A stretch of DNA of 56,918 bases, taken from assembly GCA_003427395.1 (NCBI GenBank), contig BFEA01000076.1, positions 1,053,281-1,110,198 of the forward strand, read 5' to 3'. Position numbers and translations under genes: made by a program. The notes under the pieces are model-generated. The model saw only the letters and a program-made list of their open reading frames with translations, made no database searches and was not told where the DNA came from. This DNA is from Chara braunii (taxonomy: Eukaryota; Streptophyta; Charophyceae; Charales; Characeae). Below, piece after piece: positions 24,529 to 33,510 of this stretch; position 1 is the stretch's first letter, and every line of letters begins with the position of its first letter.

Positions 24529-25700
24529 TCAATTACCGTCCCCAAGGGTAGGGTCGACCTTTGTCGTAGAGTCGTCACCGTACTCGAGGGAACTGTAGCG
24601 CCGAGAGAATGGCGCTCCAGGTTGAGTTGGACGTCGAAAGCAGTCGGCGAAAGAGTAATGTCCTCGAGTAGTGTCAAGGGACCAGGTGGCGGCGACGGGT
24701 CGTGAAGAGGACGGGGCATCCAAGAAGCAACTCTGCATCCTCTGGTACTGTCGAGCAGCCTTGTAGGCCTACTCTGTGGGCGCGAAGGCCTCTCAAGCTC
24801 TATGCGTTAATCCGGCGGGAAACTGACGTGAAACCTGTTGGTCAGAAAACTCTAATAGGAGCGTATCGTCGCAAATGAGGCGGGCGTCCTGAAACACCCG
24901 GATGTGACGCTCCAGGTCTGTCGGTGCAGAGGAGTCAGGCAATCGCATCTGGGTGACCCTATCTAAGGCGTCGGTCGCGTTGTGCCGAGCGCCATAGCGA
25001 TCTTGAAAAAGGCGGTGAAGTCCGCAAAAGTGGGAGCCTCACCTGTGCAAGTACGACGGGTATAATACCTCTCCCATGCGGTGAAAGCGTTGCCTCGCAA
25101 TTTAGTTGCGAGCGGAGAGCACCACAACATCTGACTAGTGTTTGTCAATGTTAGTGTACGTGTGGCGGCCTGCAACCAATGCAACACGCGAAGTGTGTCA
25201 TCGTAATTGGGTATATCCAACAGGCGCAGAGACCGATGTGCTGATGGCAAGGGAAGAGAGGCTGAGGGTCTGCACTGCGGTGGTAAAAGTCGGGGTCGGT
25301 GTAGCGGTGGAAGTGAGAACAGGCTGTGGGTCCAGACACGAAGACGTCGTGGTTCCTCCTCCCCCCCGAGAAGGGCCCAACACTCCCCCTCCATAGTGGT
25401 AATGCTGCTGCCGCTCACACCATACTGAGGGTCTGCACTGCGTTGGTAAAAGTTGGGGTCGGTGTAGTGGTGGAAGTGAGAACAGGCTGTGGGTCCAAAC
25501 ACGGAGACGTCGTGGTTCCTCCTCCCCCCCGAGACAAGCCCAACACTCCCCCTCCATAGTGGTGAGTGTTGCTGCCGCTCACACCATACCGTCTGTTGTG
25601 CCACAACCATTGGCCCCTGTCGCCCCTACTGCTTCGATCATTGTCGTAGGTGCTGCCACCCAGATACTGGTATCTGGCCAGGCAGTCCCTTTTACTCATC
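24529..25700 (-). pseudogene. Ty3/gypsy gag remnant
   Basis: The minus-strand frame ending at 24963 contains a stretch like the Retrotrans_gag core: a Leu-rich start, then IPNYDDTLRVLHWL, LRGNAFTAWERYY and a final PTFADFTAFF. A continuation in another frame runs to 24529 and stops before any zinc knuckle or protease. The N-terminal part is inflated by a 163-bp tandem duplication (25262-25590), which gives a repeated RRLRVWTHSLFSL segment. It lies upstream, in minus-strand sense, of the chromodomain pol and is probably its gag, though 2.9 kb of unknown sequence separates them. Confidence 0.65.
25262..25590. repeat. 163-bp tandem duplication inside gag
   Basis: Positions 25262-25424 and 25425-25590 both begin CTGAGGGTCTGCACTGCG and run to CACACCATAC with few differences. 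The length is not a multiple of three, so the copies are read in different frames. Confidence 0.88.
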
Positions 25701-26089
25701 TTGGTGTTGAGGGTGGCGCGAAGCCGATTGAGGGGAGAGGATCTTCGTGATCTCTGCTGCTTCGCGCCCCTACTGCTTCGACCATTGTCGTAGGTGCTTC
25801 GACCATTCGTGACCAGCAGATCGTGAGTGAGAGGGTAGCGCGAAGCTGATCGAGGGGAGAGGATCCGTTCGGGTCCACAGTGCCCGACGGGAGGAGGCGA
25901 GAGAGGAGGGGGGTTAAAGAACTCTCAAGTCCTAGAAAGACCCTAAGAAAACCCTAACCGTAGTTTGCGGGGTCAAGGTATAATGGCGACCTAATCAAGA
26001 AAACAAAATAATAACCAAGGAGACAAGGGGAAAAAATATATAAATAAATAGTGAAATTTAACGATAAAATAAAAGGAAATAAATAATAA

Positions 26090-26120
26090 AAATAAAGAAA
26101 GAAAGAAAGAAAGAAAGAAG
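26090..26120. repeat. (AAAG)n microsatellite
   Basis: About six AAAG units inside a 200-bp A-rich tract (26030-26130). Confidence 0.85.
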
Positions 26121-26220
26121 CAAAAGGTATTTTTTTGAAATTTTCGATAACATTTCCCTACCCCACATGAAGTCAAAAATGTGCCAAGAGGAAGGAGAGA
26201 CCTGCGTAGCACCCCGTTCT

Positions 26221-26236
26221 CGTTCGCCGGCGAACG
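26221..26236. repeat. Perfect 16-bp palindrome
   Basis: CGTTCGCCGGCGAACG is its own reverse complement. The CGAACGCGAA that follows and a second GCGAACGCGAA at 26258 repeat half of it. Confidence 0.9.
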
Positions 26237-26271
26237 CGAACGGACTCCAGAAATCAGCGAACGCGAATGTA

Positions 26272-26332
26272 AATATATATATATCGTCATATATATCGTC
26301 ATATATATCGTCATATATATCGTCATATATAT
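26272..26332. repeat. 12-bp minisatellite ATATATCGTCAT
   Basis: CGTC recurs at 26285, 26297, 26309 and 26321 with only AT dinucleotides between, giving four exact 12-bp units. Loose copies return at 26430-26475. On the minus strand this yields a meaningless MTIYMTIY repeat. Confidence 0.93.
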
Positions 26333-26419
26333 GAGTCGGTGAAACTCCGACGAAACAGTTTGTCACAGCCCCTCGTTTGTTGTCCTCTTCTCCCTCTCTG
26401 CCTACGGTTTACCGGGCAG

Positions 26420-26463
26420 TTCTATTTGACGATATATATATCGTCATATATCGTCAAATAGAA
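26420..26463. repeat. Hairpin, 18-bp perfect arms
   Basis: The arm 26420-26437 (TTCTATTTGACGATATAT) is exactly complementary to 26446-26463 with an 8-base loop. It is embedded among the ATATATCGTCAT units. Confidence 0.92.
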
Positions 26464-26671
26464 CGTCATATATATATATTTTGGGCAGTTTTGTTTGACG
26501 ATGTATAGGGGTCGAGGGAGCATAGGTAGTGTCCCTGAACCCCCCCAGTGTCTGCAGATCCAAAGTTGATGTTGGGGGGAAGGGTTCTCAGTTCTGCAAT
26601 GGTACTTTCCCCGACCAGATCCACCCCGTCGCCCCACGCAACATAGAAAGACTGTCTGTGACAGTCTGTGC

Positions 26672-26736
26672 GTGCTGCCCAACAGACTGACCATATGTGA
26701 CAGACTGTCTGTCACAGTCAGTCTGTTGGGCAGCAC
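26672..26736. repeat. Hairpin, 19-bp perfect arms with a second inner hairpin
   Basis: The arm 26672-26690 (GTGCTGCCCAACAGACTGA) pairs perfectly with 26718-26736. The 27-base interior contains GTGACAGA CTG TCTGTCAC, itself able to pair. More copies of GGGCAGCACA and CAGACTGTCTGT lie on both sides (26649-26860). The size is like that of a small foldback element or a miRNA precursor, but nothing shows transcription. Confidence 0.85.
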
Positions 26737-26867
26737 ACAAGACTCTAACAGACTCTTGGGCAGCACACATAAGATTGTGCCCAACAGACATTGCAGCACA
26801 CAGGCTGGTGGGGGCCAGCTCACACAGAGTCTGTCGCAGTCTGTGACAGACTGTCTGTGTGACCTCG

Positions 26868-27545
26868 TTTCATCTTCTTCTTCTCCTCTTCTTCTTCTTC
26901 TCCTCCTCCTCCTCCTCTTCCTCGTCTTCCTCACCCTTTCGTCATCTTCTTCTTCATCTTCTCCTCCTCTTCTTCCTCGTCGGGAGCACGAGTGCTGATG
27001 TGGCACCCGCACGTCGAGTGTTGACGTGGCAGCCGCGCGACGATTATGAGATAACGAGGGGTTGGAGAAGAGGAGGAGAAGAAGAAGAAGAAGAAGATGA
27101 CAAGGAGTGGGAGGAGGAGATGACGGGTAGGAGGAGGAGAAGAAGAAGAAGAAGAAGATGACGATGAGGAGGAGGAGAGCAGTGGAAGAAGAAGAAGGAG
27201 AAGATTAAAAAAAAAAAAGTGTGTGCTGACGTGGCAGCCGCGCGGCTATTACGAGATGACGAGGAGTTGGAGAAGAGGAGGAGGAGGAGGAGAAGAAGAA
27301 GAAGAACAAGAAGAAGAAAAAGAAGAAGAAAGATGGCGAGGAGGAGGAGTTGGAGAAGAGGAGGAGTTATAGACGAGGGGGAGTTGGAAAAGAGGAGGAG
27401 AGCAGAAGAAGCAGATGACGAAGATGGCGAGGAGTGGGAAAAGAAGAAGATGACAATTAGGAGGAGAAGAACAAGAAGAAGAAGATGACGAGTAGGAGGA
27501 GGAGGAGAGCAGCAGCAGCAGCAGAAGAAGAAGAAGAAGAAGATT
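26868..27545. repeat. Polypyrimidine block followed by GAA/GAG polypurine blocks
   Basis: A TCT/TCC-rich stretch (26868-26980) is followed by three GAA/GAG-rich purine stretches (about 27055-27205, 27270-27470 and 27480-27545). A spacer with TGACGTGGCAGCCGCGC recurs at 27022, 27227 and 27556, with a variant at 26996, so spacer plus purine block form a repeat unit of 205-330 bp. Lys/Glu/Arg or Ser/Leu open frames here are low-complexity artefacts. Confidence 0.88.
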
Positions 27546-27599
27546 GAAAAAGTGCTGACGTGGCAGCCGCGCTAAAAGGGCCTTTACGAACTAGACCCC

Positions 27600-28640
27600 A
27601 AATGAATGCCCCAGCAGCAAGGGGTCCTGTCGGCCAGAACTTAAATTCACGAGCAGCAACCCAAAAGACAAGTTCCCTGAGGCATATGTTGCACCCAGAA
27701 TGAGATGAAAAGTTGTTTTGAAAGGTCACAAACAGGTCCTGAACGAACAGGTATTGGACACAGTTTTCAAGACTGAGTTAGGGTCATGTCTCCTCGATGA
27801 AAAGTCACATCTGTTCGGCAATGAGTCAGAGGCCACAATCCCAGTCCAGTCATAATCCCACGAGTCAGTCCTGATTCAGACCAGGAGTCCAAAAGACAGG
27901 CCCGATGGCCCAAAGCAGCAGCAGACCATGAAAAAAGATACTGGGACACACAATTTGCAACAGAAGGTACTGGGCAGGAGTCCCAGGCACACTTGAGGCT
28001 GAATGCAGGCCATGCCAGACCAGTCCAGCACTATAGAGGACTGGCCAGCCTCCCATTTGGGCAGATGCTCACTTCGCATGAGAGTGTGGAAGTGTCGTGG
28101 CACTTGTGCGCTAGATGTGTGTGAGCTGCGCTAGGCTGAAGAGCACCGCTATGTGAGAGGGAAGAGAGTGCTCGCTAGAGGGAAGGCAGCCATAGCTGCG
28201 CCAGCGCTAGTTAGTATGTTAGTAGGGAGTCAGTAGGAGACACCAGTGAGTAGTATTCAGAGTAGATCCTCGTGTGATAGGGAGTGAGCATGCATGATGA
28301 GTGACAGTAGACCAGGACTATAGACAGAGGAAGAGAAGAGAGAGATCAAAGGGGAAGAAGTAAGCTATGGTGGTACTTACCTGTTGAGGCACTGTTGACG
28401 TTAGGCAGCTGGTGCTGATGAGCGCCAGGCCTGGGACTTTATCTTGATTGAAGAAGACTTGTAACTCTGTTCAGCGCTGTACACTTTGAACTCACGATGT
28501 TCTCTCTCTAATTCTGGGTTTGATAATTGAGTTGAGATTCCTGGTTCTCATTCATTTTCTATTGGGCTTTGTATGAGACATCGCAATCTGTGAAATCTGT
28601 GTATATGCATGTGATCTGATGCAGTCCAGCAAGTGATGAA
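27600..28640. other. No gene; right part is probably the 5' LTR of the outer element
   Basis: No protein is recognised. The sequence leading to 28657 should be LTR because an LTR-type end and perfect primer-binding site follow. The left LTR boundary is uncertain (TGTCGTGGCA at 28092 is a candidate), and no partner LTR is in the window. Confidence 0.4.
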
Positions 28641-28648
28641 CAGTCGGG

Positions 28649-28672
28649 TTCCTTGCAATTTGGTATCAGAGC
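28649..28672 (+). promoter_or_regulatory. LTR 3' end and perfect tRNA-iMet primer-binding site of the outer element
   Basis: TTCCTTGCA ends the LTR at 28657. After ATT comes TGGTATCAGAGC (28661-28672), a 12/12 match to the sequence complementary to the 3' end of plant initiator tRNA-Met, where minus-strand cDNA synthesis starts. The gag-like frame starts about 0.9 kb downstream on the same strand. Confidence 0.8.
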
Positions 28673-29581
28673 AGTACTTGTTACTCTCACTGGACGCGCT
28701 GACATGATCAAGGCCGGCGAGAAGGATAAGCTGGCTTGAGTATAGCTGGCGAGAGACGAACACGAGAGGCGAAGTAGAGTTGGATTGGGATAGAGGGGGA
28801 AGTTTGCCGAAGTAGAAGGGGCTAAGGAGGAGGAGACTTACCCGCGATTGGAGCGAACGTGGAGTCTTCATCAACGGCTGCAAAGAAGAGAAGAACCTCC
28901 TGCCCCACTTACCTTGATTGATTGCAAATCTGTGTGTTGTGTATATCTTCCCCCTCCTTTCTGGTGGTCGCTGCTGCTGTCTGGACGAAACCTGTGGCCT
29001 GGTCTGATCTGACAGATAGGACTAGAGAGTCAACATCTGGTCTTCGTGTTATCCATCTGGTCTATCGATAGGTAGGGAAGGAAGGTTGAGTCAGGGAAGA
29101 GAGTGTAAGAGGCTGAGAACAAAGGAAAACGTGAAAAAATGGATTTGTTTTTGAAGTGAGTTTGAGTATCTCCCAGCTACCTTCTCTCACGAAAGTGACC
29201 AGACAGACCATTGAAGGCATAGACCAGCTAAGTAACTAAACAGGCACCAAACAAATGAAGAGGGGAANAAAAAAAAAAAAAAAAGAGCTCCTACTTTGTA
29301 CATTGATTAGGAAAACATTATATATCTTCTACATTATTAAATTTCGTTATTCTGAAGCAGCAACATCCAGACTTAAAAAAAACGAAAATTTACAGATCCC
29401 GACAACTCAGGTAAACTAGGTTCTTGGATAGCTACTTGGTGGTCCAGCGGAGGCCTCCCCTGTGCTGTACCCCACCAGGGATGGCTATCCCATGTACGGG
29501 ATGGTGGCTCTATCTGTTCTTTTGGCGCCACTATTCCGTTTTTTTTTCCCTCTCGGCTTCGGGAGAGTGTGTTCTTCCCGC

Positions 29582-29898
29582 ATGATGATGAGGTCCGGAA
29601 CAGCAAAGCCCGGACTCTCAGTGGCAGAGCAGGCAGAAGTAGACCGCCGCCTAGCCGAGAAAAAGAAAGAAAAGGAGCAGAAAAAGAAACAGAAAGGAGA
29701 AGAGTTGAGGAAGAATTAAAAAAGAGTTGAAAGAAACGACGGAGAAAGAATCGCAGGAAGAATTCAAAACTATAGAGGAAGAAGACGAACCTGCAGATGA
29801 TGCAGACAGACTCATCAGACGTCGGTCTGGAAGGGGCGAAAGCAGTCATACAGGTGGGTTGAATATACAGGTCAGTCCCTTAAACTGGTATGACCAGT
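29582..29898 (+). pseudogene. Outer element gag, N-terminal part, split by insertion
   Basis: The frame begins with three Met codons and continues into a Lys/Glu-rich helix (AEVDRRLAEKKKEKEQKKK), reaches a stop near 29717 and goes on in another frame through an acidic stretch (IEEEDEPADDADR) to NWYDQ. At 29898 the inner LTR starts in mid-gene. The continuation is at 38930, where the frame matches codon for codon across the 5-bp target duplication. Charged coiled-coil gag N-termini are common in plant gypsy elements. The start codon choice is uncertain, because an upstream open frame from 29462 is also present. Confidence 0.7.
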
Positions 29899-30843
29899 TG
29901 TGGCATACTGCATAGCCACACGGGCCTGCAGGGCCTGTCCCGCATTCCCAGCCTAAAAGCCTAGAAATAAGGGCTTACAGGCCCCTGTCGTTTCAGCCTG
30001 AAAGACTGAAAAACGAGGGCCTGCAGGCCCTACGTCGTTTCAGCCTAAAACAGGGCTTTTCCGCCCTGAGGCTTTTCAGCCTGAAACGAAGGGCCACTTT
30101 CGGGCCCTCATAAGATCGACCTGTCCTAACACTCAGGCACAAAACCAGGGTTTCGGGAACAGGCTATCTTTAGCCTGTTCTCATGACAGCCTCAAGCAGG
30201 AGCGGCAGCGGCAGCCCCTGACTCCCTGCGGCATTGGCAAGAGCAGCCTCCTGGACTCAAGGGAGAGATGGCTGGCGGAGGCCAGTGGGACTTACCTGTG
30301 GCGCCATAGCTCCAGCTCCATCTTCGAGGTACCTGCATCAAGGCGCCAACTTCACAGGTTAGTACCGAACAGAGAGAGAGAGAGAGAGAGAGAGTTCTTC
30401 TTCCTCTTCCTTTAAGTCCATCATCTCTTCTTCCCCTCTCACCACCTGACTTCTCAGTATCAGCGGACTACTACAGAGAGAGAGAGTTGTGACTTGAGAC
30501 TTGACGACAGTGGATCCAGACTCGACATTGGGATTCAGACATTTTGACGAGGGACTATTTGGGCCTGTGCCGAAGACTTGGTGTTGACGACATTCCCATC
30601 TTCCCCTCTCCTTCGTCTAACCCCTCCTCTTCTTCACGTGTGTATGGTTGGGGCTGGCGCATTCTTCCTGTGTGAGCGCCAGACCCCTTCACACCATGGA
30701 ATGACGATGATGATGTATGTTCTGGGCTGCATTGCAATATTGATTGTTCGGATCATTGGTATCTAAGTTTTCCGCTGCGCTATCTTGTACTTTGTTATAG
30801 AGGTCGGTTCTTGTTCTGGTCTGCACCTTTACAGTATGCAACA
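29899..30843 (+). repeat. 5' LTR of the inner element (945 bp)
   Basis: Starts at TGTGGCATACTG and ends at TATGCAACA, directly followed by the primer-binding site. It contains a row of stem-loops (29991-30180), a short GA array (30371-30394) and a minus-strand consensus splice donor at 30290-30298. Relative to the 3' LTR it lacks about 235 bp at 30257 and the mitochondrial insertion. Confidence 0.93.
29991..30180 (+). promoter_or_regulatory. Row of short stem-loops in the LTR
   Basis: Six or seven small inverted repeats lie within 190 bp: TTTCAGCCTGAAA (29991-30003), GGGCCTGCAGGCCC (30017-30030), CAGGGC...GCCCTG (30051-30068), AGGCT...AGCCT (30069-30082), AGGGCC...GGCCCT (30090-30108) and GAACAGGCTA-TCTT-TAGCCTGTTC (30157-30180, 10-bp stem). 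The 3' LTR keeps nearly all of them. A role in RNA structure, such as termination, packaging or control of expression, is possible but not shown. Confidence 0.6.
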
Positions 30844-30846
30844 GTT

Positions 30847-30858
30847 TGGTATCCGAGC
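30847..30858 (+). promoter_or_regulatory. Primer-binding site of the inner element
   Basis: TGGTATCCGAGC matches 11 of 12 bases of the initiator tRNA-Met site and starts three bases after the LTR end at 30843. Confidence 0.85.
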
Positions 30859-30987
30859 GGACCTCTCATTCAGAGAACCCGCTCAATCAAGTAGCCAGCT
30901 TGCTTGATCTATTGATTACTCATTAGTAAATCAAGTACGACTTCGTCAAATCTCTCAATTTTTTTTTTCTTTTCTCACAACAACTAT

Positions 30988-31179
30988 CTGAAAATTTCTG
31001 ATAATCGCATTTCGTTTTACCTGAAATTTCTGATATTAGTATTTCGTTTTCATGCAACAAATATCTGAAATTTCTGATAATCGCATTTCGTTTTATCTGA
31101 AAATTCCTGATAGTAGCATTTCGTTTCTCTGATATTTCGCATACATAGCTGAAACTTTCTGAGGTTAACATTTCGTTTT
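30988..31179. repeat. Five units of about 31 bp in the leader
   Basis: Units of the form CTGAAAWTTCTGATAATCGC followed by ATTTCGTTTT begin at 30988, 31021, 31065, 31097 and 31149. They lie in the untranslated leader between primer-binding site and gag. Confidence 0.85.
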
Positions 31180-31181
31180 CT

Positions 31182-31450
31182 AGGCACATTAGGATAACGA
31201 TAGAAGTGGTCATATTCTCGGAAACCGGAATTATTCTTTTCTGAAAATCGAATTTCCATTCTATCTCGCAAATTTTTTTTGAAAACCGAAATCTTGCGAA
31301 GCCTACCAACATTTCATTAGGCACATTCGGAGGTTGCCATATTCTCAGAAACTGGATTTAGTTGTTTTCTGAAAATCGCATCTCTATTCTATCTCGCACA
31401 TTTTGTTTTCAAGATCGCATTTTGTGAAAGCCGAAACTTTGCGGAACCTA
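31182..31450. repeat. Two diverged units of about 135 bp in the leader
   Basis: AGGCACATTMGGA opens both units (about 31182 and 31317). Both continue through ATATTCTCRGAAAC, TTTTCTGAAAATCG and TTCTATCTCGCA. They are diverged by substitutions. Confidence 0.7.
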
Positions 31451-31658
31451 GCCTAGATCTCGCTCATAGTACTCTTCTAACATGTCTCACTCATAACAGA
31501 TCGACANATATACAAAAAAAAAAAAAAAAAAGTAGTCCTCTTTTATTTTTTTATTTTTATCTGTTGATTAGGGCCGGGAGGAAAGTATTGTTGGGTTGGT
31601 TCCCTACCTGTGTTTTCCCTCCCACCCACCCCTTTGCATGCATTTTCGGGTTGGTACA

Positions 31659-31868
31659 GTGCCACGTCAGCAGTGCCTCGTCAGCAGTGCCACGTCAGCA
31701 GTGCCACGTCAGCAGTGCCACGTCAGCAACAGTGCCACGTCAGCAGTGCCATGTCAGCAACAGTGCCACGTCAGCAGTGCCACATCAGCAGTGCCATGTC
31801 AGCAACAGTGCCACATCAGCAGTGCCATGTCAGCAACAGTGCCACGTCAGCAGTGTCACGTCAGCAAC
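31659..31868. repeat. Minisatellite GTGCCACGTCAGCA(ACA)
   Basis: About thirteen 15- or 18-bp units, GTGCCACGTCAGCA with or without ACA, immediately precede the gag ATG at 31869. All unit lengths are multiples of three, so frames run through it, giving a Cys-His-Val/Ser-Ala-Thr repeat that may or may not be translated. The inner motif TGACGTGGCA (minus strand) also recurs at 27022, 27227 and 27556. Confidence 0.93.
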
Positions 31869-33457
31869 ATGACGGGCCCAGCTCTGCGCATGCCAGGTCA
31901 ACTGGCCAACGAGTCTATTGCCGACTACAAACAGCGGTTCCAGACTCAGCTCGCACTGATCGAGGCTGAGGAACAGCGCTAGCTGGCAGCCGAGGCTGCC
32001 CGCCTACAGGCTGAAGCAGCGGCAACAGCTGAGAAGCAGCGGCTTCAGGCCCAAGCAGATGCAGATACCCAGGCACGCCGCAAGGAAGCCCAGGATCTGC
32101 TGCCCAGGATCTGCTGCAGTGGCATGAAGCCACCAGCATCGAAAAGCTCAAGTACTGGCACTTTGAACCATCTGAAGAGCACGACGACGCGACACCGGAA
32201 GAGCAGCACTCGGTTGGTTTACACTTGTAACCACCTGCAGTCCGAGCTGGCGAATATGCAGCAGGCCATGCAGAACCACAAGGCTCAGCAAGAGAATGCA
32301 GCACGGGCACTTGACTCCCGTGTACAGGACTTGGAGCAAACTGCACCAAGACCGGAGGCTGGCGAGTCCAGCACTGCACCCTCTGCCCGCCAACTGGAGG
32401 AATGCATCGATCACGTAGTGGCAATGCTAGGTGATATTAGCACCTTCGCAGCGCCAGCCACCATCAGCCAGCAGCTGGACACACAGAAGACAGAGATCAG
32501 GCAGCGACTACAGCCGTCTGACCCCGATCGCGGCACCACCACGGCGAAGCATTACAAGATGCCGACTTTCCGGATCGAGAAGTTTGATGATTACACACAT
32601 CAAGACCCGGTCATCTGGTGGCAAGGATTCACAACGGAGTTGGGGATTCATGAGGTCCCCGAACATCTGTTCATCGACACGCTGTTAACGCCAAGGGCAG
32701 ATGCCAGATCTGGCTCAACCATATGGCAACCGTCCACGGCGTCCAGGTCTTCGACCTCCACAAGAAGGTCTCCTGAGAGGATCTGACAAAGGAATGGAAA
32801 AAGCGGTTCATCGTTGATGACGCCCCAGCGCTGGCCATCAACCGCATCTTCACGATGGCTCAAGGAAACACAGCGACACGTGATTGGCTCACGGATTGGC
32901 AGAAGATCGTGGCGACGCCCGATCTGGACTTACCATTTTCGCATCTGCGCTAGGAGTTCTACAACCGGTCATGCGCCGCTTTGAGCCTCGCACTTGGTGA
33001 TCGCGAGCAGTACAACACCTTCACTGAAATCATCAACGAGGCGAGGGAGATCATCAAGACAAACAGTGCAGCTGCACATGAGAAATCAGCATGGCAGCCA
33101 ACCTATGTGGAGAAGGTGAAAACTGGTCCGCGACCGCAGCATGTCGCTGCAGTCCAATCAGACAACATTGTGGAAGACCCGGCAGCCACCCAAGCGTCAC
33201 GTGAGGGAGATCAGGTGGCTGCTGTCCAGCCGCGAAGCAACAACAAGTCCCGAGGAAACGGGAAGGCGAAAACCGCATCGCGGGCCGGAAACGGACAGCC
33301 AGCACCATGGGTCAAGTTTCACTTGACCGAGGCGGAATACAAGTGGTGTGGCCGCTACGGCTGCTGTTATTGGTGCAACAGCACCAAGCACAAGACCTCC
33401 CAATGCCCTGATCAAGGCAAGGAGGTTGTTCGGCCTCGTATCAACTCGGGAAACTGA
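31869..33457 (+). pseudogene. Inner element gag, broken
   Basis: Starts at ATG 31869 after the minisatellite. An N-terminal Gln/Glu/Ala-rich coiled coil is cut by a TAG at 31981. A roughly 13-bp duplication near 32090-32115 shifts the frame. The gag core follows (IEKFDDYTHQDPVIWWQGF, about 32570-32630), then a frameshift near 32690. The last open part, 32981-33457, carries a CCHC zinc knuckle CYWCNSTKHKTSQC (about 33366-33407) with all four metal ligands, and ends at TGA 33455. A further TAG lies at 32953. The capsid-nucleocapsid layout is standard for Ty3/gypsy. Confidence 0.88.
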
Positions 33458-33510
33458 GTTGCGCAGGAGGTGAGGCGACTCCACCTCTCACTCCGCCAGA
33501 TTCGGCCGCC

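Larger units (their letters stand above)
18773..25700 (-). mobile_element. Decayed Ty3/gypsy chromovirus-type retrotransposon
   Basis: Read on the minus strand the order is gag (25700-24530), about 2.9 kb of unidentified sequence, then reverse transcriptase, RNase H, integrase and a C-terminal chromodomain (21630-18773). This domain order is that of Ty3/gypsy elements, and the chromodomain places it with the chromoviruses, which in known members bind methylated histone H3 and steer integration to heterochromatin. LTRs were not found. Protease and the first part of RT are missing, and pol has stops, a frameshift and a lost catalytic residue, so it is inactive. The gap between gag and RT is either an insertion or a rearrangement. 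Confidence 0.85.

Noticed and set aside
26422-27488. Arg/Glu/Ser-rich proteins
   Set aside because: They are translations of GAA/GAG and TCT/TCC repeats in both directions.
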